Notes: generated from the sequence alone by a model not told the origin. A stretch of DNA of 64,000 bases from Micromonospora sediminicola (GCF_900089585.1 NZ_FLRH01000003.1:3176501-3240500); one strand, 5' to 3'; shown: positions 15,764 through 23,812, numbered from the stretch's first letter. Numbers and translations: made by a program.

Positions 15764-17061
15764 CAGGCCACCCCCGCCGGCTGCCGGTCCCGGTACGCGG
15801 CGGCGTCCCCGGCGACCACCTCACCGCCCAGCAGCACCAGTTCGATCGCCTCCGGCCGGCCCAGCACGGTGATGTCCTGCGCCGGGTCGCCGTCGGTGAC
15901 CACCAGGTCGGCCAGCCGGCCCGGCTGCACCGTGCCGGCCTCGTCGCCCCGCCCGGCCAGCCGCGCGCCGTTGGCGGTGGCCCAGGTCAGCACCGTGGGT
16001 GCCGGGATGCCGGCCATGCTCACGTAGGTCTCCAGTTCCTCGGCGTAGCGGCCGTGCGGGGTCCAGGCGAAGCCGAAGTCGTCGCCGGCCACGATCGGGA
16101 TGCCCATCTGGACCATCAGCGGCAGGATCCGCAGCGTGTTCTCCACCTCGGCCTCGAACTCCAGCGTCTCCAGGTATTCCGGCGTCTTGCCGTGCGCGGT
16201 GCCGGTGGTGAGCAGCCGGTGCGGCTGGTGCAGGCTCGGCACCACGAAGATGCCGCGCTCGGCGATCGCCTCCAGCGCCGCGTCGTCGGCGTACGTGGCG
16301 TGGTCGATGACGTCCACCCCGGCGGCGATGGCGTTGCGGATGCCGCCCAGCCCGCGCGAGTGCGCCCGGATCCGCACCCCGCGCTCGTGCGCCGCGCGGG
16401 CCGCGACCACCAGCTCCTCGGCGGTGAACAGCAGCTCGTGCGAGCGGCCGTTGGGGAACGTGTCGTCCCCGGTGGAGAACACCTTGATGATCTCCGCGCC
16501 CTGGTCGACCTCGGTGTTGACGTAGTCGACGAGTTCCTCCGGGGTGTCGGCCAGCCGCATCAGGTCGGTCGGGATCCGCTGCTTGACCGCCGGGTTCCGG
16601 CGCTCCGGCGGGCCGGACACCATCAGGTCCCGGCTGCACGGGGTGATCCGCGGGCCGGGCAGCCGGCCGGACTCGATCGCCCGCCGCAGCGCCATGTCGA
16701 TGCCGGCCACCGAGCCGGCGCCGACGAACGCGGTGTAGCCCAGCCGGAGCATCGCCGCCGCGTTCGCCGCCGCGCCGAGCGTCACCTCCGGGACGGTGTG
16801 CTTGAACAGCGTCTCCCGGCCGTCGAGCACGTTCAGGTAGGCGATGTGGGTGTGGCCGAGCGTCATGCCCGGCATCACCGTCCGGCCGTCCAGGTCGAGC
16901 ACGTCCACACCGGGGTCGTGCAGCGGCGCCTGCGCCTCGGGCAGCACCGCGACGATCCGCTCGCCGTCGAGCAGCACGCTGTGGTGGGGTCGGGACGCCA
17001 CGCCCAGTCCCTCCTGGACGGTGGCGCGGTGCAGCAACGTACGTCGGGACACGGTGGTCAC
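15763..17061 (-). CDS. Metal-dependent amidohydrolase, imidazolonepropionase/prolidase-like
   Basis: 432 aa with the amidohydrolase-superfamily layout: a short N-terminal beta domain, VMPGMTLGHTHIAYL (HxH), a probable carboxylated/bridging Lys in AEIIKVFSTGDD, metal His in RIRAHSRG and VIDHATYAD, the catalytic Asp in VAGDDFGFAW, and the C-terminal ATANGARLAGRGDEAGTVQPG region. Relatives hydrolyse cyclic amides, dipeptides or deaminate. In the cluster it might cleave a precursor peptide or a cyclic amide. It lies 18 nt after the BacA-like gene. Confidence 0.8.
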   Translation of the reverse strand: MTTVSRRTLLHRATVQEGLGVASRPHHSVLLDGERIVAVLPEAQAPLHDPGVDVLDLDGRTVMPGMTLGHTHIAYLNVLDGRETLFKHTVPEVTLGAAANAAAMLRLGYTAFVGAGSVAGIDMALRRAIESGRLPGPRITPCSRDLMVSGPPERRNPAVKQRIPTDLMRLADTPEELVDYVNTEVDQGAEIIKVFSTGDDTFPNGRSHELLFTAEELVVAARAAHERGVRIRAHSRGLGGIRNAIAAGVDVIDHATYADDAALEAIAERGIFVVPSLHQPHRLLTTGTAHGKTPEYLETLEFEAEVENTLRILPLMVQMGIPIVAGDDFGFAWTPHGRYAEELETYVSMAGIPAPTVLTWATANGARLAGRGDEAGTVQPGRLADLVVTDGDPAQDITVLGRPEAIELVLLGGEVVAGDAAAYRDRQPAGVA

Positions 17062-17079
17062 TCCGATTCTCGAAGGGGT

Positions 17080-17727
17080 TCAGCGGTGGCCGAAGAGCAG
17101 CCAGACGATCTCCGCGCCGGGGCGGCGGACCACCCAGCGCAGCGCGTGCCGGCGTACCCCCGGGGCGTTGGTCACGGCGAGGTCGGCGTCGCCGGCGGCG
17201 AGCAGTTCGGCGGCGTGCTGGGTGGAGTCCGCGTCGACCCACCGCACCGGGCGGTCCGCCAGCGTGGGCGGCGCCAGGTCGCCGAAGATCCGCCGGACCT
17301 CCCAGAGCGCGGCCACCGTCACCTCGTCGGCGCCGTCGGGCGTGCCGTCCGCGCGGGCGGCGATGCCGTACTCCGGGGTGGCCTGCGCGAAGTACGCGTC
17401 CAGCCGCAGGTCCCGGTGCCAGTGGAAGCGGGTCGCGCCCTGGTAGGCGCTGGGTACCAGCGCCTGGTCGACCCGGCGGTCCACCAGCGCGCCGAGCACC
17501 GCGTCGAACGTGTCGCACAGCTCGATCCGCAGCGCGTGCCGCTCGGCGAGGAACGCGGCGGTCAGGTGGCTGGACGTGCCGGGCGGACCGAGCGTCGCCA
17601 CCGCCGTGCCGGGGTGGCTGGCCCACTGGTCCACCACGGCCCGCCACCGCCGCCCGTACGCCCCGGCGAGCGGCCCGGGCAGCGCGGGGACCGGCTCGGC
17701 GGCGGCGGTGTCAGGTGTCGTAGCCAC
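17080..17727 (-). CDS. BacA-type prephenate decarboxylase (prephenate dehydratase-like, no ACT domain)
   Basis: A 215-aa single domain of periplasmic-binding-like PDT fold. From memory it aligns along its length with Bacillus BacA: TLGPPGTSSHLTA (BacA LGPEGTSSEYAA), CDTFDAVL, ALVPSAYQGATRFHWHRDLRL (BacA IVPHAYDGIKHFYMRPDLQL), TPEYGIAARAD, DADSTQHAAELL and the terminal LFG. It lacks the Thr-Arg-Phe catalytic motif of true dehydratases and the ACT domain. BacA, AerD and SalX decarboxylate prephenate without aromatisation, giving dihydroaromatic keto acids. It overlaps the PaaK-like gene by 17 nt. Confidence 0.8.
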   Translation of the reverse strand: MATTPDTAAAEPVPALPGPLAGAYGRRWRAVVDQWASHPGTAVATLGPPGTSSHLTAAFLAERHALRIELCDTFDAVLGALVDRRVDQALVPSAYQGATRFHWHRDLRLDAYFAQATPEYGIAARADGTPDGADEVTVAALWEVRRIFGDLAPPTLADRPVRWVDADSTQHAAELLAAGDADLAVTNAPGVRRHALRWVVRRPGAEIVWLLFGHR

Positions 17728-19135
17728 GCCTGCCCGCCATCCGCTGCGCCACCCGGGTCTCGTGGTCGTCGGCGACCCGCCGGTCCACGATCCGGGCGGC
17801 CTTCCAGCTCACGAACGCGCCGGTGCTGACGATCGGGTCCAGCCCGTCGCTCAGCTCCACCTCGACCGGCACGCCGAGCGCGTCGGTGGCGCGCTCGCGC
17901 ACCCCGGCGGCCACCCGGGCCGGGTCGTCGACCAGGTCCTTGAGCAGTTCCAGCCGGATCGTCAGCCGGTCGCCGCCGGTGCCCGGGTCGTGGTCGATCA
18001 CCACCTGGTAGCCGGCCGAGCCGGTGACGCCGGTCAGCACCGCGCTCTCGATCTGGCCGGCGGTGCGCCGCCGGCCGCCCAGCTCGATCCGGTCCAGCGT
18101 CCGGCCGACGATCTGCACCAGGTCGCCGGGCAGCTCGCAGTCGCAGTCCGACGCGCCGACCACCACCGCGTCACCGGTGCGGTAGCGGATCAGCGGCTTC
18201 ACCCCGTCGACGAGCATGGTGACGGTCAGCTCGCCGCTGCCGCGCGGGCCGTGCGACGCGCCGGTCTCCGGATCGACCACCTCGATCAGGTAGTTGGTCT
18301 GGGACAGGTGCATCCGCTTGTTGCGGCAGGCGGTGGCGATGACGAACGCCTCCTGCGACCCGTAGAGGATGTTGTAGACGTCCGCGCCCCACACCGACTC
18401 CAGGTTGTGCGCCAGCGCCGGCGTGCACATCTCCCCGGTGACGAACAGCAGCTTGACCCCGAAGTCCTCACGCAGCCGGTAGCCGTGGTGCTCGGCGGCC
18501 TTGGCCAGCGTCAGCGCCACCCCGGGCGTGCAGCAGACGACCTCCAGGGCCAGGTCCTTCATCAGTTGCAGCGCCTTGGCGAAGCCGATCACCGGCGAGT
18601 ACGGCCAGATCTTGGCGTTCATCGCGCCGACGTTGCGGGCGACGTCGCCGAGCGTGTCGCCGAACGAGTGCACCTCGGTCGGACCCATCAGCCCCACCCG
18701 GGGCACGTGGTCGCCGAAGTGGTGCCGGAAGATCGACGCCCAGGACTCGGTGACGTGGGCGTTGCTGGCCACCACCTCCCGGCCGTCGCGGGGGCACGGG
18801 GTGGCGGGGCCGGTCGTGCCGGTGGTCTCGTAGAAGAAGACGGCCTCGGCCAGCGGCCGGCTGAGCACGTCCAGCATCTCCTCACGCAGGTGCGCCTTCG
18901 TGGTGAACGGCAACGTGTCGAGGGTGGCCGGCGTGACCGAGGCGAGGTCGATGCCGGCCAGGTGCCGGGCGTAGAACGGCGAGCCGGTCGCGACCTGGTC
19001 GAGTACCCGCCGCAGTTGCCGGCGCCGCCAGGAGTCGAGCTGCTCGGCGGTGAGCGTGCGGTCGAAGAAGGCGCGGTGCAGGGTCAGGTAGTCGGCGGCG
19101 AAGCCGGCCGCCGGGCCGGTGGTCGGGAGCCACAT
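17711..19135 (-). CDS. PaaK-like adenylate-forming ligase
   Basis: 474 aa, phenylacetate-CoA ligase-like. The ATP P-loop analogue is YETTGTTGPATPCPRD, with GSQEAFVIA, VDGVKPLIRYRTGD (ATP-ribose Asp region) and GRTLDRIELGGRR. The N-terminal region has the PaaK-type FYARHLAG and LPFTTKAHLREEM. It activates an aromatic or aryl-alkyl acid as acyl-AMP, for CoA or direct amide transfer. No carrier protein accompanies it. It lies downstream of an SDR and upstream of the BacA-like gene, all on the minus strand. Confidence 0.85.
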   Translation of the reverse strand: MWLPTTGPAAGFAADYLTLHRAFFDRTLTAEQLDSWRRRQLRRVLDQVATGSPFYARHLAGIDLASVTPATLDTLPFTTKAHLREEMLDVLSRPLAEAVFFYETTGTTGPATPCPRDGREVVASNAHVTESWASIFRHHFGDHVPRVGLMGPTEVHSFGDTLGDVARNVGAMNAKIWPYSPVIGFAKALQLMKDLALEVVCCTPGVALTLAKAAEHHGYRLREDFGVKLLFVTGEMCTPALAHNLESVWGADVYNILYGSQEAFVIATACRNKRMHLSQTNYLIEVVDPETGASHGPRGSGELTVTMLVDGVKPLIRYRTGDAVVVGASDCDCELPGDLVQIVGRTLDRIELGGRRRTAGQIESAVLTGVTGSAGYQVVIDHDPGTGGDRLTIRLELLKDLVDDPARVAAGVRERATDALGVPVEVELSDGLDPIVSTGAFVSWKAARIVDRRVADDHETRVAQRMAGRRGYDT

Positions 19136-19164
19136 GGTCGGGGTCCTTTCGGGTGTGGCGCGGG

Positions 19165-19875
19165 TCAGTGCAGGCCGCCGTCGACGTCCAGCACGGCGGC
19201 CGTCACGTAGCTGCTGGCCGGGTCGGCCAGCCAGGCGACGGCCGCGGCGATCTCGTCCGGCGTGCCGAAGCGGCCGACTGGGATCCGGGCCCGGTAGTCG
19301 TCGCGGCGCGCGGCCGGGACGCGGTCGGCCATCGGCGTCTCGACCAGCCCCGGCGCCACCGCGTTGACCCGGATCCGGTGCGCGGCGAGCGCCCGGCCGA
19401 GGCTGCGGGTCAGCGCGATCACCGCGCCCTTGGAGGCGCCGTACGCGGCGTCCGGGCTGCCGGAGCGGCCGCTGATCGACGCGACGTTCACCACCGTGCC
19501 GGGGCGGCCGGCGGCGACCAGCGCCCGCGCGTACGCCAGGGTGCCGAAGAACGTCGCGCCGAGGTTGACGTCGAGCACCTCGGCGTACGTCTTCGCGTCG
19601 TAGTCGAGGAAGTCGCGGGCCAGGTAGACGCCCGCGTTGTTCACCAGCACGTCGGGCAGGCCGTGGCGGTCGCGCACGTCGGCGACGACCCGCTCCACCC
19701 GCTCCGGCACGGCCAGGTCGGCGACCAGCGTCACGTACGCCGACGGGTCGGCGGCCGGTTCGCGGTCGACGCTGACCACCCGGTGCCCGGCGCGGGTCAG
19801 CGCGGCGGTGACGGCCCGGCCGATGCCACCGGCGCCGCCGGTGACCACGGCGAGCGGGGTCGGGGAGTCGGTCAT
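19165..19875 (-). CDS. Short-chain dehydrogenase/reductase
   Basis: 236 aa, classical SDR: nucleotide loop TGGAGGIGRA, NNAG, the catalytic Ser in NVASISGRSG, YGASK with the Tyr-Lys pair, and the VAPGLVETPM substrate loop. It is FabG/BacC-like. In bacilysin synthesis BacC and BacG are SDRs acting on the dihydro-hydroxyphenyl intermediate; a parallel role here is plausible. It sits 16 nt after the amidotransferase subunit gene. Confidence 0.85.
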   Translation of the reverse strand: MTDSPTPLAVVTGGAGGIGRAVTAALTRAGHRVVSVDREPAADPSAYVTLVADLAVPERVERVVADVRDRHGLPDVLVNNAGVYLARDFLDYDAKTYAEVLDVNLGATFFGTLAYARALVAAGRPGTVVNVASISGRSGSPDAAYGASKGAVIALTRSLGRALAAHRIRVNAVAPGLVETPMADRVPAARRDDYRARIPVGRFGTPDEIAAAVAWLADPASSYVTAAVLDVDGGLH

Positions 19876-19891
19876 GACGGTCCTCCGCCGC

Positions 19892-20476
19892 TCAGCCCGC
19901 GACCGGCGCCGGCGCGCCGCGCAGGAAGGTGTCGAACAGCCGCAGCCCGTCCTGGGTCATCACGCTCTCCGGGTGGAACTGCACCCCCTCCACGGCCAGC
20001 GTGCGGTGGCGCACCCCCATCACGTAGCCGTCGTCGGTGGCGCGGGCGGTGACCTCCAGCGCCGGCGGCGCCGGGTCGGCGACGATCAGCGAGTGGTAGC
20101 GGGTGACGGTCAGCGGCGCCGGCGCCCCGGCGAACACACCCCGGCCGTCGTGGGTGACCTCGCTGGTCTTGCCGTGCATGAGGTGCCGGGCGACCGCGAC
20201 CGTGCCGCCGTAGGCCAGGCCGATCGCCTGGTGGCCGAGGCAGACGCCGAGCAGCGGCACCCGACCGGCGAACGTGTGCACCAGCTCGACGTGCCCGGAG
20301 TCGGCCGGGTGGCCCGGGCCGGGGCCGAGCACCACCGCGTCCGGGCGCAGCGCGACGAGCTGCTCGTGGGTGCGGGAACGGGACCGGACCACCACGGTCG
20401 CCGCGCCGAGCGTCCGCAGGTACTGGTCGATGATGTGGGTGAAGCTGTCGTACGCGTCGACGAGCAGGACCTTCAC
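19892..20476 (-). CDS. Glutamine amidotransferase subunit of a chorismate aminating synthase (PabA/TrpG)
   Basis: 194 aa, class I glutaminase. VDAYDSFTHII is the N-terminal motif, LGPGPGHP the oxyanion region, LGVCLGHQAI carries the nucleophile Cys, and VQFHPES the His-Glu pair. It delivers ammonia to the synthase subunit encoded just upstream. The GTG start overlaps the stop of that gene by 4 nt (GTGA). PabA and TrpG cannot be separated by sequence at this level, and dual-function forms exist. Confidence 0.85.
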   Translation of the reverse strand: MKVLLVDAYDSFTHIIDQYLRTLGAATVVVRSRSRTHEQLVALRPDAVVLGPGPGHPADSGHVELVHTFAGRVPLLGVCLGHQAIGLAYGGTVAVARHLMHGKTSEVTHDGRGVFAGAPAPLTVTRYHSLIVADPAPPALEVTARATDDGYVMGVRHRTLAVEGVQFHPESVMTQDGLRLFDTFLRGAPAPVAG

Positions 20477-21936
20477 GGCAGCAGCTCCTCGCCGGTCAGC
20501 GCCCAGTAGGCGGCGCTCATCTTGGCCAGCGTCTCCCGCCACTCGGCCGCCGGCGTGGAGTCGGCGACGACGCCGGCGGAGGCCTGGGTGTGGTAGCGGT
20601 GCCCGTCGTGCACGGCGGTGCGGATGCAGAGCGCCAGCACCGCGAACCCGCGCACGTCGACCAGCCCGATCGCGCCGGCGTAGATGCCCCGGGGCTCGTC
20701 CTCCAGCCCGTCGATGATCTCCATGGCCCGTAGCTTCGGCGCACCGGTCATGGTGCCGGCCGGGAACGCGGCGCAGACCGCCGCCCACACGTCCGCGCCG
20801 TCGTCGAGCCGGCCGGAGACGGTGGAGACCAGGTGGTGCACGTAGGCGAACGGCTCGACGTCGAGCATCGCGTCGACCGACAGCGTGCCCGGCTCGCAGA
20901 CCCGGCCGATGTCGTTGCGGCACAGGTCGACCAGCATCACGTGCTCGGCCCGCTCCTTCTCGCTGGCGAGCAGCTCGTCGACCCGGCGACGGTCGGTCTC
21001 CGGGTCGGCCGCGCGCGCGGCGGTGCCGGCGATCGGGCGCATCGACAGCCGGTCGCCGTCGATGCGCAGGAACAGCTCCGGGCTGGCCCCGATCACGGTC
21101 CGCCCGGCCCAGGGCGCCAGGTACATGTACGGCGACGGGTTGCGGTGCCGCAGCCGCCGGTAGACCTGCGCCGGGGTGAGGTCGGTCTCCACCTCGATGC
21201 GGTGACCGATCTGGATCTGGTAGCTGTCGCCCACCTCGATGTGCCGCAGGCACCGCCGTACCCGCCGGGCGAACGTCTCCTCGTCGAGGTTGTCCTGAAC
21301 CCGGGCCGGTGCCGGCGCGGCCGGCACCTCCGGCTCCCGGTCGGGCCGCCCGGCGAGCAGTCGCGCCACCGGCGGGGTGTCCTCCGGCGGCAGGTGCGGG
21401 CCGGCGGCGGAGAGCTGGTCGACGGTGCCGGCCCGCAGGTCCCACCAGACGGTGTGCCGGAACAGCGTCAGCGCGCACCGGGGGAGGTCGTCGACCGTCC
21501 GGTCGAGGGAGAGTTCGTCCATGTCGCGGGCCGCCTCGTAGGCCAGCGTCGTCAGGAAACCGAAGGCGAAGCGGTCGGTCGGCACCGTCGTGGAGACCGC
21601 GAAGGCCCGCTGCACGGCGCGGACCACGGCCCACAGCCGCGCCGGGCCGGGCACGACCCAGGTGTACGTCGTCGCGTCGCGCGGCACGGGCGGGCCGAGG
21701 ATCGCGGTGACGACGGCGCGCAGCGCGCCGCCGAGCGGGCCGGTGGCGGTCAGCTCGCACCGGTCGGCCAGGAACCGCAGTTCGGCGAGCCGGCCCCAGC
21801 CCACGGCCGCCGCCTGCCGGTCGCGTGCCGGGCCGTCGAGGCTTTCGAAGAGGTACACGTCCTCCGGGGTGTGCTTTTCCGTCAAGACGGTGTAAAGGGA
21901 TAACGGATCGACGGACGGCAGTGTGATAGACGTCAC
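20473..21936 (-). CDS. Chorismate-utilising synthase subunit (PabB/TrpE family)
   Basis: 487 aa from GTG 21936. Alternative starts upstream exist and no clear ribosome site favours any. Family motifs include GDSYQIQIGHRIEVETD, NPSPYMYLAPW, ASPELFLRID, EHVMLVDLCRNDIGRV, AGTMTGAPKLRAMEII and YAGAIG. The position that is Lys (PIKGT) in aminodeoxychorismate synthase PabB is Ala here (RPIAGTAAR), as in anthranilate or aminodeoxyisochorismate synthases. So amination may be at C2 rather than C4 of chorismate. First gene of the large minus-strand run, divergent from the second MocR gene. Confidence 0.85.
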   Translation of the reverse strand: MTSITLPSVDPLSLYTVLTEKHTPEDVYLFESLDGPARDRQAAAVGWGRLAELRFLADRCELTATGPLGGALRAVVTAILGPPVPRDATTYTWVVPGPARLWAVVRAVQRAFAVSTTVPTDRFAFGFLTTLAYEAARDMDELSLDRTVDDLPRCALTLFRHTVWWDLRAGTVDQLSAAGPHLPPEDTPPVARLLAGRPDREPEVPAAPAPARVQDNLDEETFARRVRRCLRHIEVGDSYQIQIGHRIEVETDLTPAQVYRRLRHRNPSPYMYLAPWAGRTVIGASPELFLRIDGDRLSMRPIAGTAARAADPETDRRRVDELLASEKERAEHVMLVDLCRNDIGRVCEPGTLSVDAMLDVEPFAYVHHLVSTVSGRLDDGADVWAAVCAAFPAGTMTGAPKLRAMEIIDGLEDEPRGIYAGAIGLVDVRGFAVLALCIRTAVHDGHRYHTQASAGVVADSTPAAEWRETLAKMSAAYWALTGEELLP

Positions 21937-22238
21937 GGAAATCGGAATGGTGTCCGGTGGTGGCGTACGTCTCCCCGCCATTGTTCGGTGATGCGCGGTT
22001 TGTGCGCTCACCGTGGTCGACAATGAGGACACTGTGGAACCCCCCTCTGAGCAGCCCGCTCCCCGCAACGCCTGCCGGGCAGGGTGGCGTTCGTGACAGA
22101 TCGGACTTCCCCCGTTGGAAAGGGCGCGCGACCACCCCCGCCCCCTGCGGGGAAACGGTTGCGGGCCCGGGAAACACTTTCGCCAAGTGCGGATCCCGCT
22201 GTCCATACCACTTCGGCTGACCGGGAGGGGACCACTCG
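21937..22238. promoter_or_regulatory. Divergent promoter region between the chorismate synthase operon and MocR2
   Basis: A 302-bp gene-free region serving two divergent starts. It contains an imperfect inverted repeat: left arm CGGTGATGCGC (21986-21996) and right arm GCGCTCACCG (22004-22013), 10 bp with one extra T around a 7-nt loop. It lies 50-77 nt upstream of the synthase start and could be a MocR operator or a leader hairpin. The MocR2 ribosome site GGGAGGGG is at 22223-22230. I see no ORF here that looks real. Confidence 0.5.
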
Positions 22239-23627
22239 GTGTGGCATCTGAGTCTGTCAATGGAAAGTGATACGCGCGAAACATTGGCGGCGCAGCTCCG
22301 CAACGCTTTGCGCCGGCAGATCGACCAGGGCGCGCTGCGCCCCGGCACCCGGGTTCCGTCCAGCCGGCAGCTCGCCAAGGACCTCGGCGTGTCCCGTACC
22401 GTGGTCGTCGAGGCGTACGAGCAGCTCTGCGCCGAGGGATACCTCACCTCCCAGCGGGGCTCCGGCACCTCCGTCGCGGACGCCGCGCCCGCCGAGGTCG
22501 GCTCCGCGCTCACCACCGACGAGACGCCCACGCCCGAGGTGTGGGACCTGCGCGCCGGCGGCACCGACGTCTCCGCGTTCCCACGCCAGGACTGGATCCG
22601 CAGCGTCAGCGCGGTCGTCCGCGCCGCCGGCCCCCGGGAGCTGGGCTACGCCCCGCCGTCCGGCCTGCCGCCGGTGCGCCGCACGCTCGCCGGCTACCTC
22701 GGCCGGGTCCGGGGCGTGCGCGTCCGGCCCGAACACCTCATGGTCACCTCCGGGTTCGCCCAGGGACTCGCCCTGCTCTGCCGGGTGCTGCGCGACCAGG
22801 GGCACGACGCGGTGGGCGTGGAGGACCCGGGCCACCCGGGGGAGTGGGCGTTCATCGCCGACGCCGGGCTGCGCCCGGTGGCCGTGCCGGTGGACCGGCA
22901 CGGCATCCGCGTCGACGACCTCGCCGCCACCGGCGTCCGGGCGGTGCTGACCACCCCGGCCAGTCAGTTCCCGACCGGGGCGGCGCTCAGCCCGCAGCGC
23001 CGCGAGCACCTGCTCGCCTGGGCCCGCGCGGTCGACGGCTACGTCGTCGAGGACGACTTCGACGCCGCGTTCGTGGCCCCGGCGCAGCGCATGCCCGCGC
23101 TGCAGAGCCTCGCCCCGGACCGGGTGGTCTACGCGGGCAGCGCCAGCAAGGTCCTCGCGCCCGCGCTGCGGCTCGGTTGGCTGGCCGCCCCGCCCGGGCT
23201 GGCCGCCTCGATCGAGCGCGTCCGCGCCGGCTGGGACATCGGCTGCTCCGGGCTGGACCAGCTCGCGTTCGCCCGGCTGGTCGACAGCGGCGCGTTCGAC
23301 CGGCACCTGCGCCGGCTACGGGCCGAGTTCCAGCGCCGCCGCCAGGCGGTGCACCAGCACGTCGCCCGCCACCTGCCCGGCGCGTCACCGCTCAGTGGCG
23401 ACGGCGGCCTGCAGACCTATCTGGTGCTGCCCCGGTGGTGCGCCGAGGAGTCGATGGTGGAGGCCGCCCGCCGCCGGTCCGTGCTGGTCCGCGGCGGCCG
23501 GTTCCACGCCCTGCGCCACGACGACCGGCCGCCCGCGCTGGTGCTCGGCTACGCCGGTGTGCGCGGCTCCGACCTGGGCCGGGGCCTGGCCGGCCTGGCC
23601 ACCGCCTACCGCGACCTGACCCCCTGA
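22239..23627 (+). CDS. MocR-family regulator, right flank of the cluster
   Basis: 462 aa. A GntR-type winged helix (AAQLRNALRRQIDQGALRPG, PSSRQLAKDLGVSRTVV) is followed by an aminotransferase-like domain with PLP Lys in YAGSASKVLAPALRLGW and VVEDDFDAAF. The GTG has a strong ribosome site 8 nt upstream. It is transcribed away from the 14-gene operon, the usual arrangement for a cluster-situated MocR regulator. It is a paralogue of the regulator at the opposite end, clearly diverged from it. Probably senses PLP or an amino-acid-PLP adduct related to the product. Confidence 0.88.
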   Translation: MWHLSLSMESDTRETLAAQLRNALRRQIDQGALRPGTRVPSSRQLAKDLGVSRTVVVEAYEQLCAEGYLTSQRGSGTSVADAAPAEVGSALTTDETPTPEVWDLRAGGTDVSAFPRQDWIRSVSAVVRAAGPRELGYAPPSGLPPVRRTLAGYLGRVRGVRVRPEHLMVTSGFAQGLALLCRVLRDQGHDAVGVEDPGHPGEWAFIADAGLRPVAVPVDRHGIRVDDLAATGVRAVLTTPASQFPTGAALSPQRREHLLAWARAVDGYVVEDDFDAAFVAPAQRMPALQSLAPDRVVYAGSASKVLAPALRLGWLAAPPGLAASIERVRAGWDIGCSGLDQLAFARLVDSGAFDRHLRRLRAEFQRRRQAVHQHVARHLPGASPLSGDGGLQTYLVLPRWCAEESMVEAARRRSVLVRGGRFHALRHDDRPPALVLGYAGVRGSDLGRGLAGLATAYRDLTP

Positions 23628-23657
23628 CCCCTCCCTCCCCGCCGTCCCCGCCGTCGG

Positions 23658-23722
23658 CGTTGACCAAGGAGTTCGCGTCTCGGGTCGGCGTCCCGACCGA
23701 CGCAAACTCCTTGATCGCCCGC
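23658..23722. repeat. REP-like intergenic palindrome (AAGGAGTT family)
   Basis: CAAGGAGTTCGCGTC near 23665-23679 and GACGCAAACTCCTTG near 23699-23713 form inverted arms with one mismatch, closed by a second inner pairing CGGGTCGG/CCGACCGA-like. The whole element folds into one long hairpin after the MocR2 stop. Similar AAGGAGTT palindromes recur between genes in Micromonospora genomes as I recall, so it may be a dispersed REP element as well as a terminator. Confidence 0.6.
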
Positions 23723-23812
23723 GGGGCGCGGGGTGGGCGGATGAACCGCCTCGCAGCTCTGCTGTCACGAATCCCGGTGGACTGGCGGGAGCGACGGTCG
23801 GAGACTGTGGCG

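Noticed and set aside
17080..17727. Housekeeping prephenate dehydratase (PheA)
   Set aside because: It lacks the Thr-Arg-Phe catalytic motif and ACT domain and matches BacA-type spacing and C-terminus.
9848..21936. Interpretation of the region as a tryptophan operon (TrpE, TrpG, TrpB present)
   Set aside because: trpA, trpC, trpD and trpF are absent, TrpB is the TrpB2 type, and the neighbours are decarboxylases, a ligase, exporters and a chorismate mutase.
21937..22564. Longer N-terminus for the chorismate synthase subunit and run-on into the glutaminase frame
   Set aside because: The extra sequence crosses the divergent regulatory region and the MocR2 start, and has no PabB/TrpE features.
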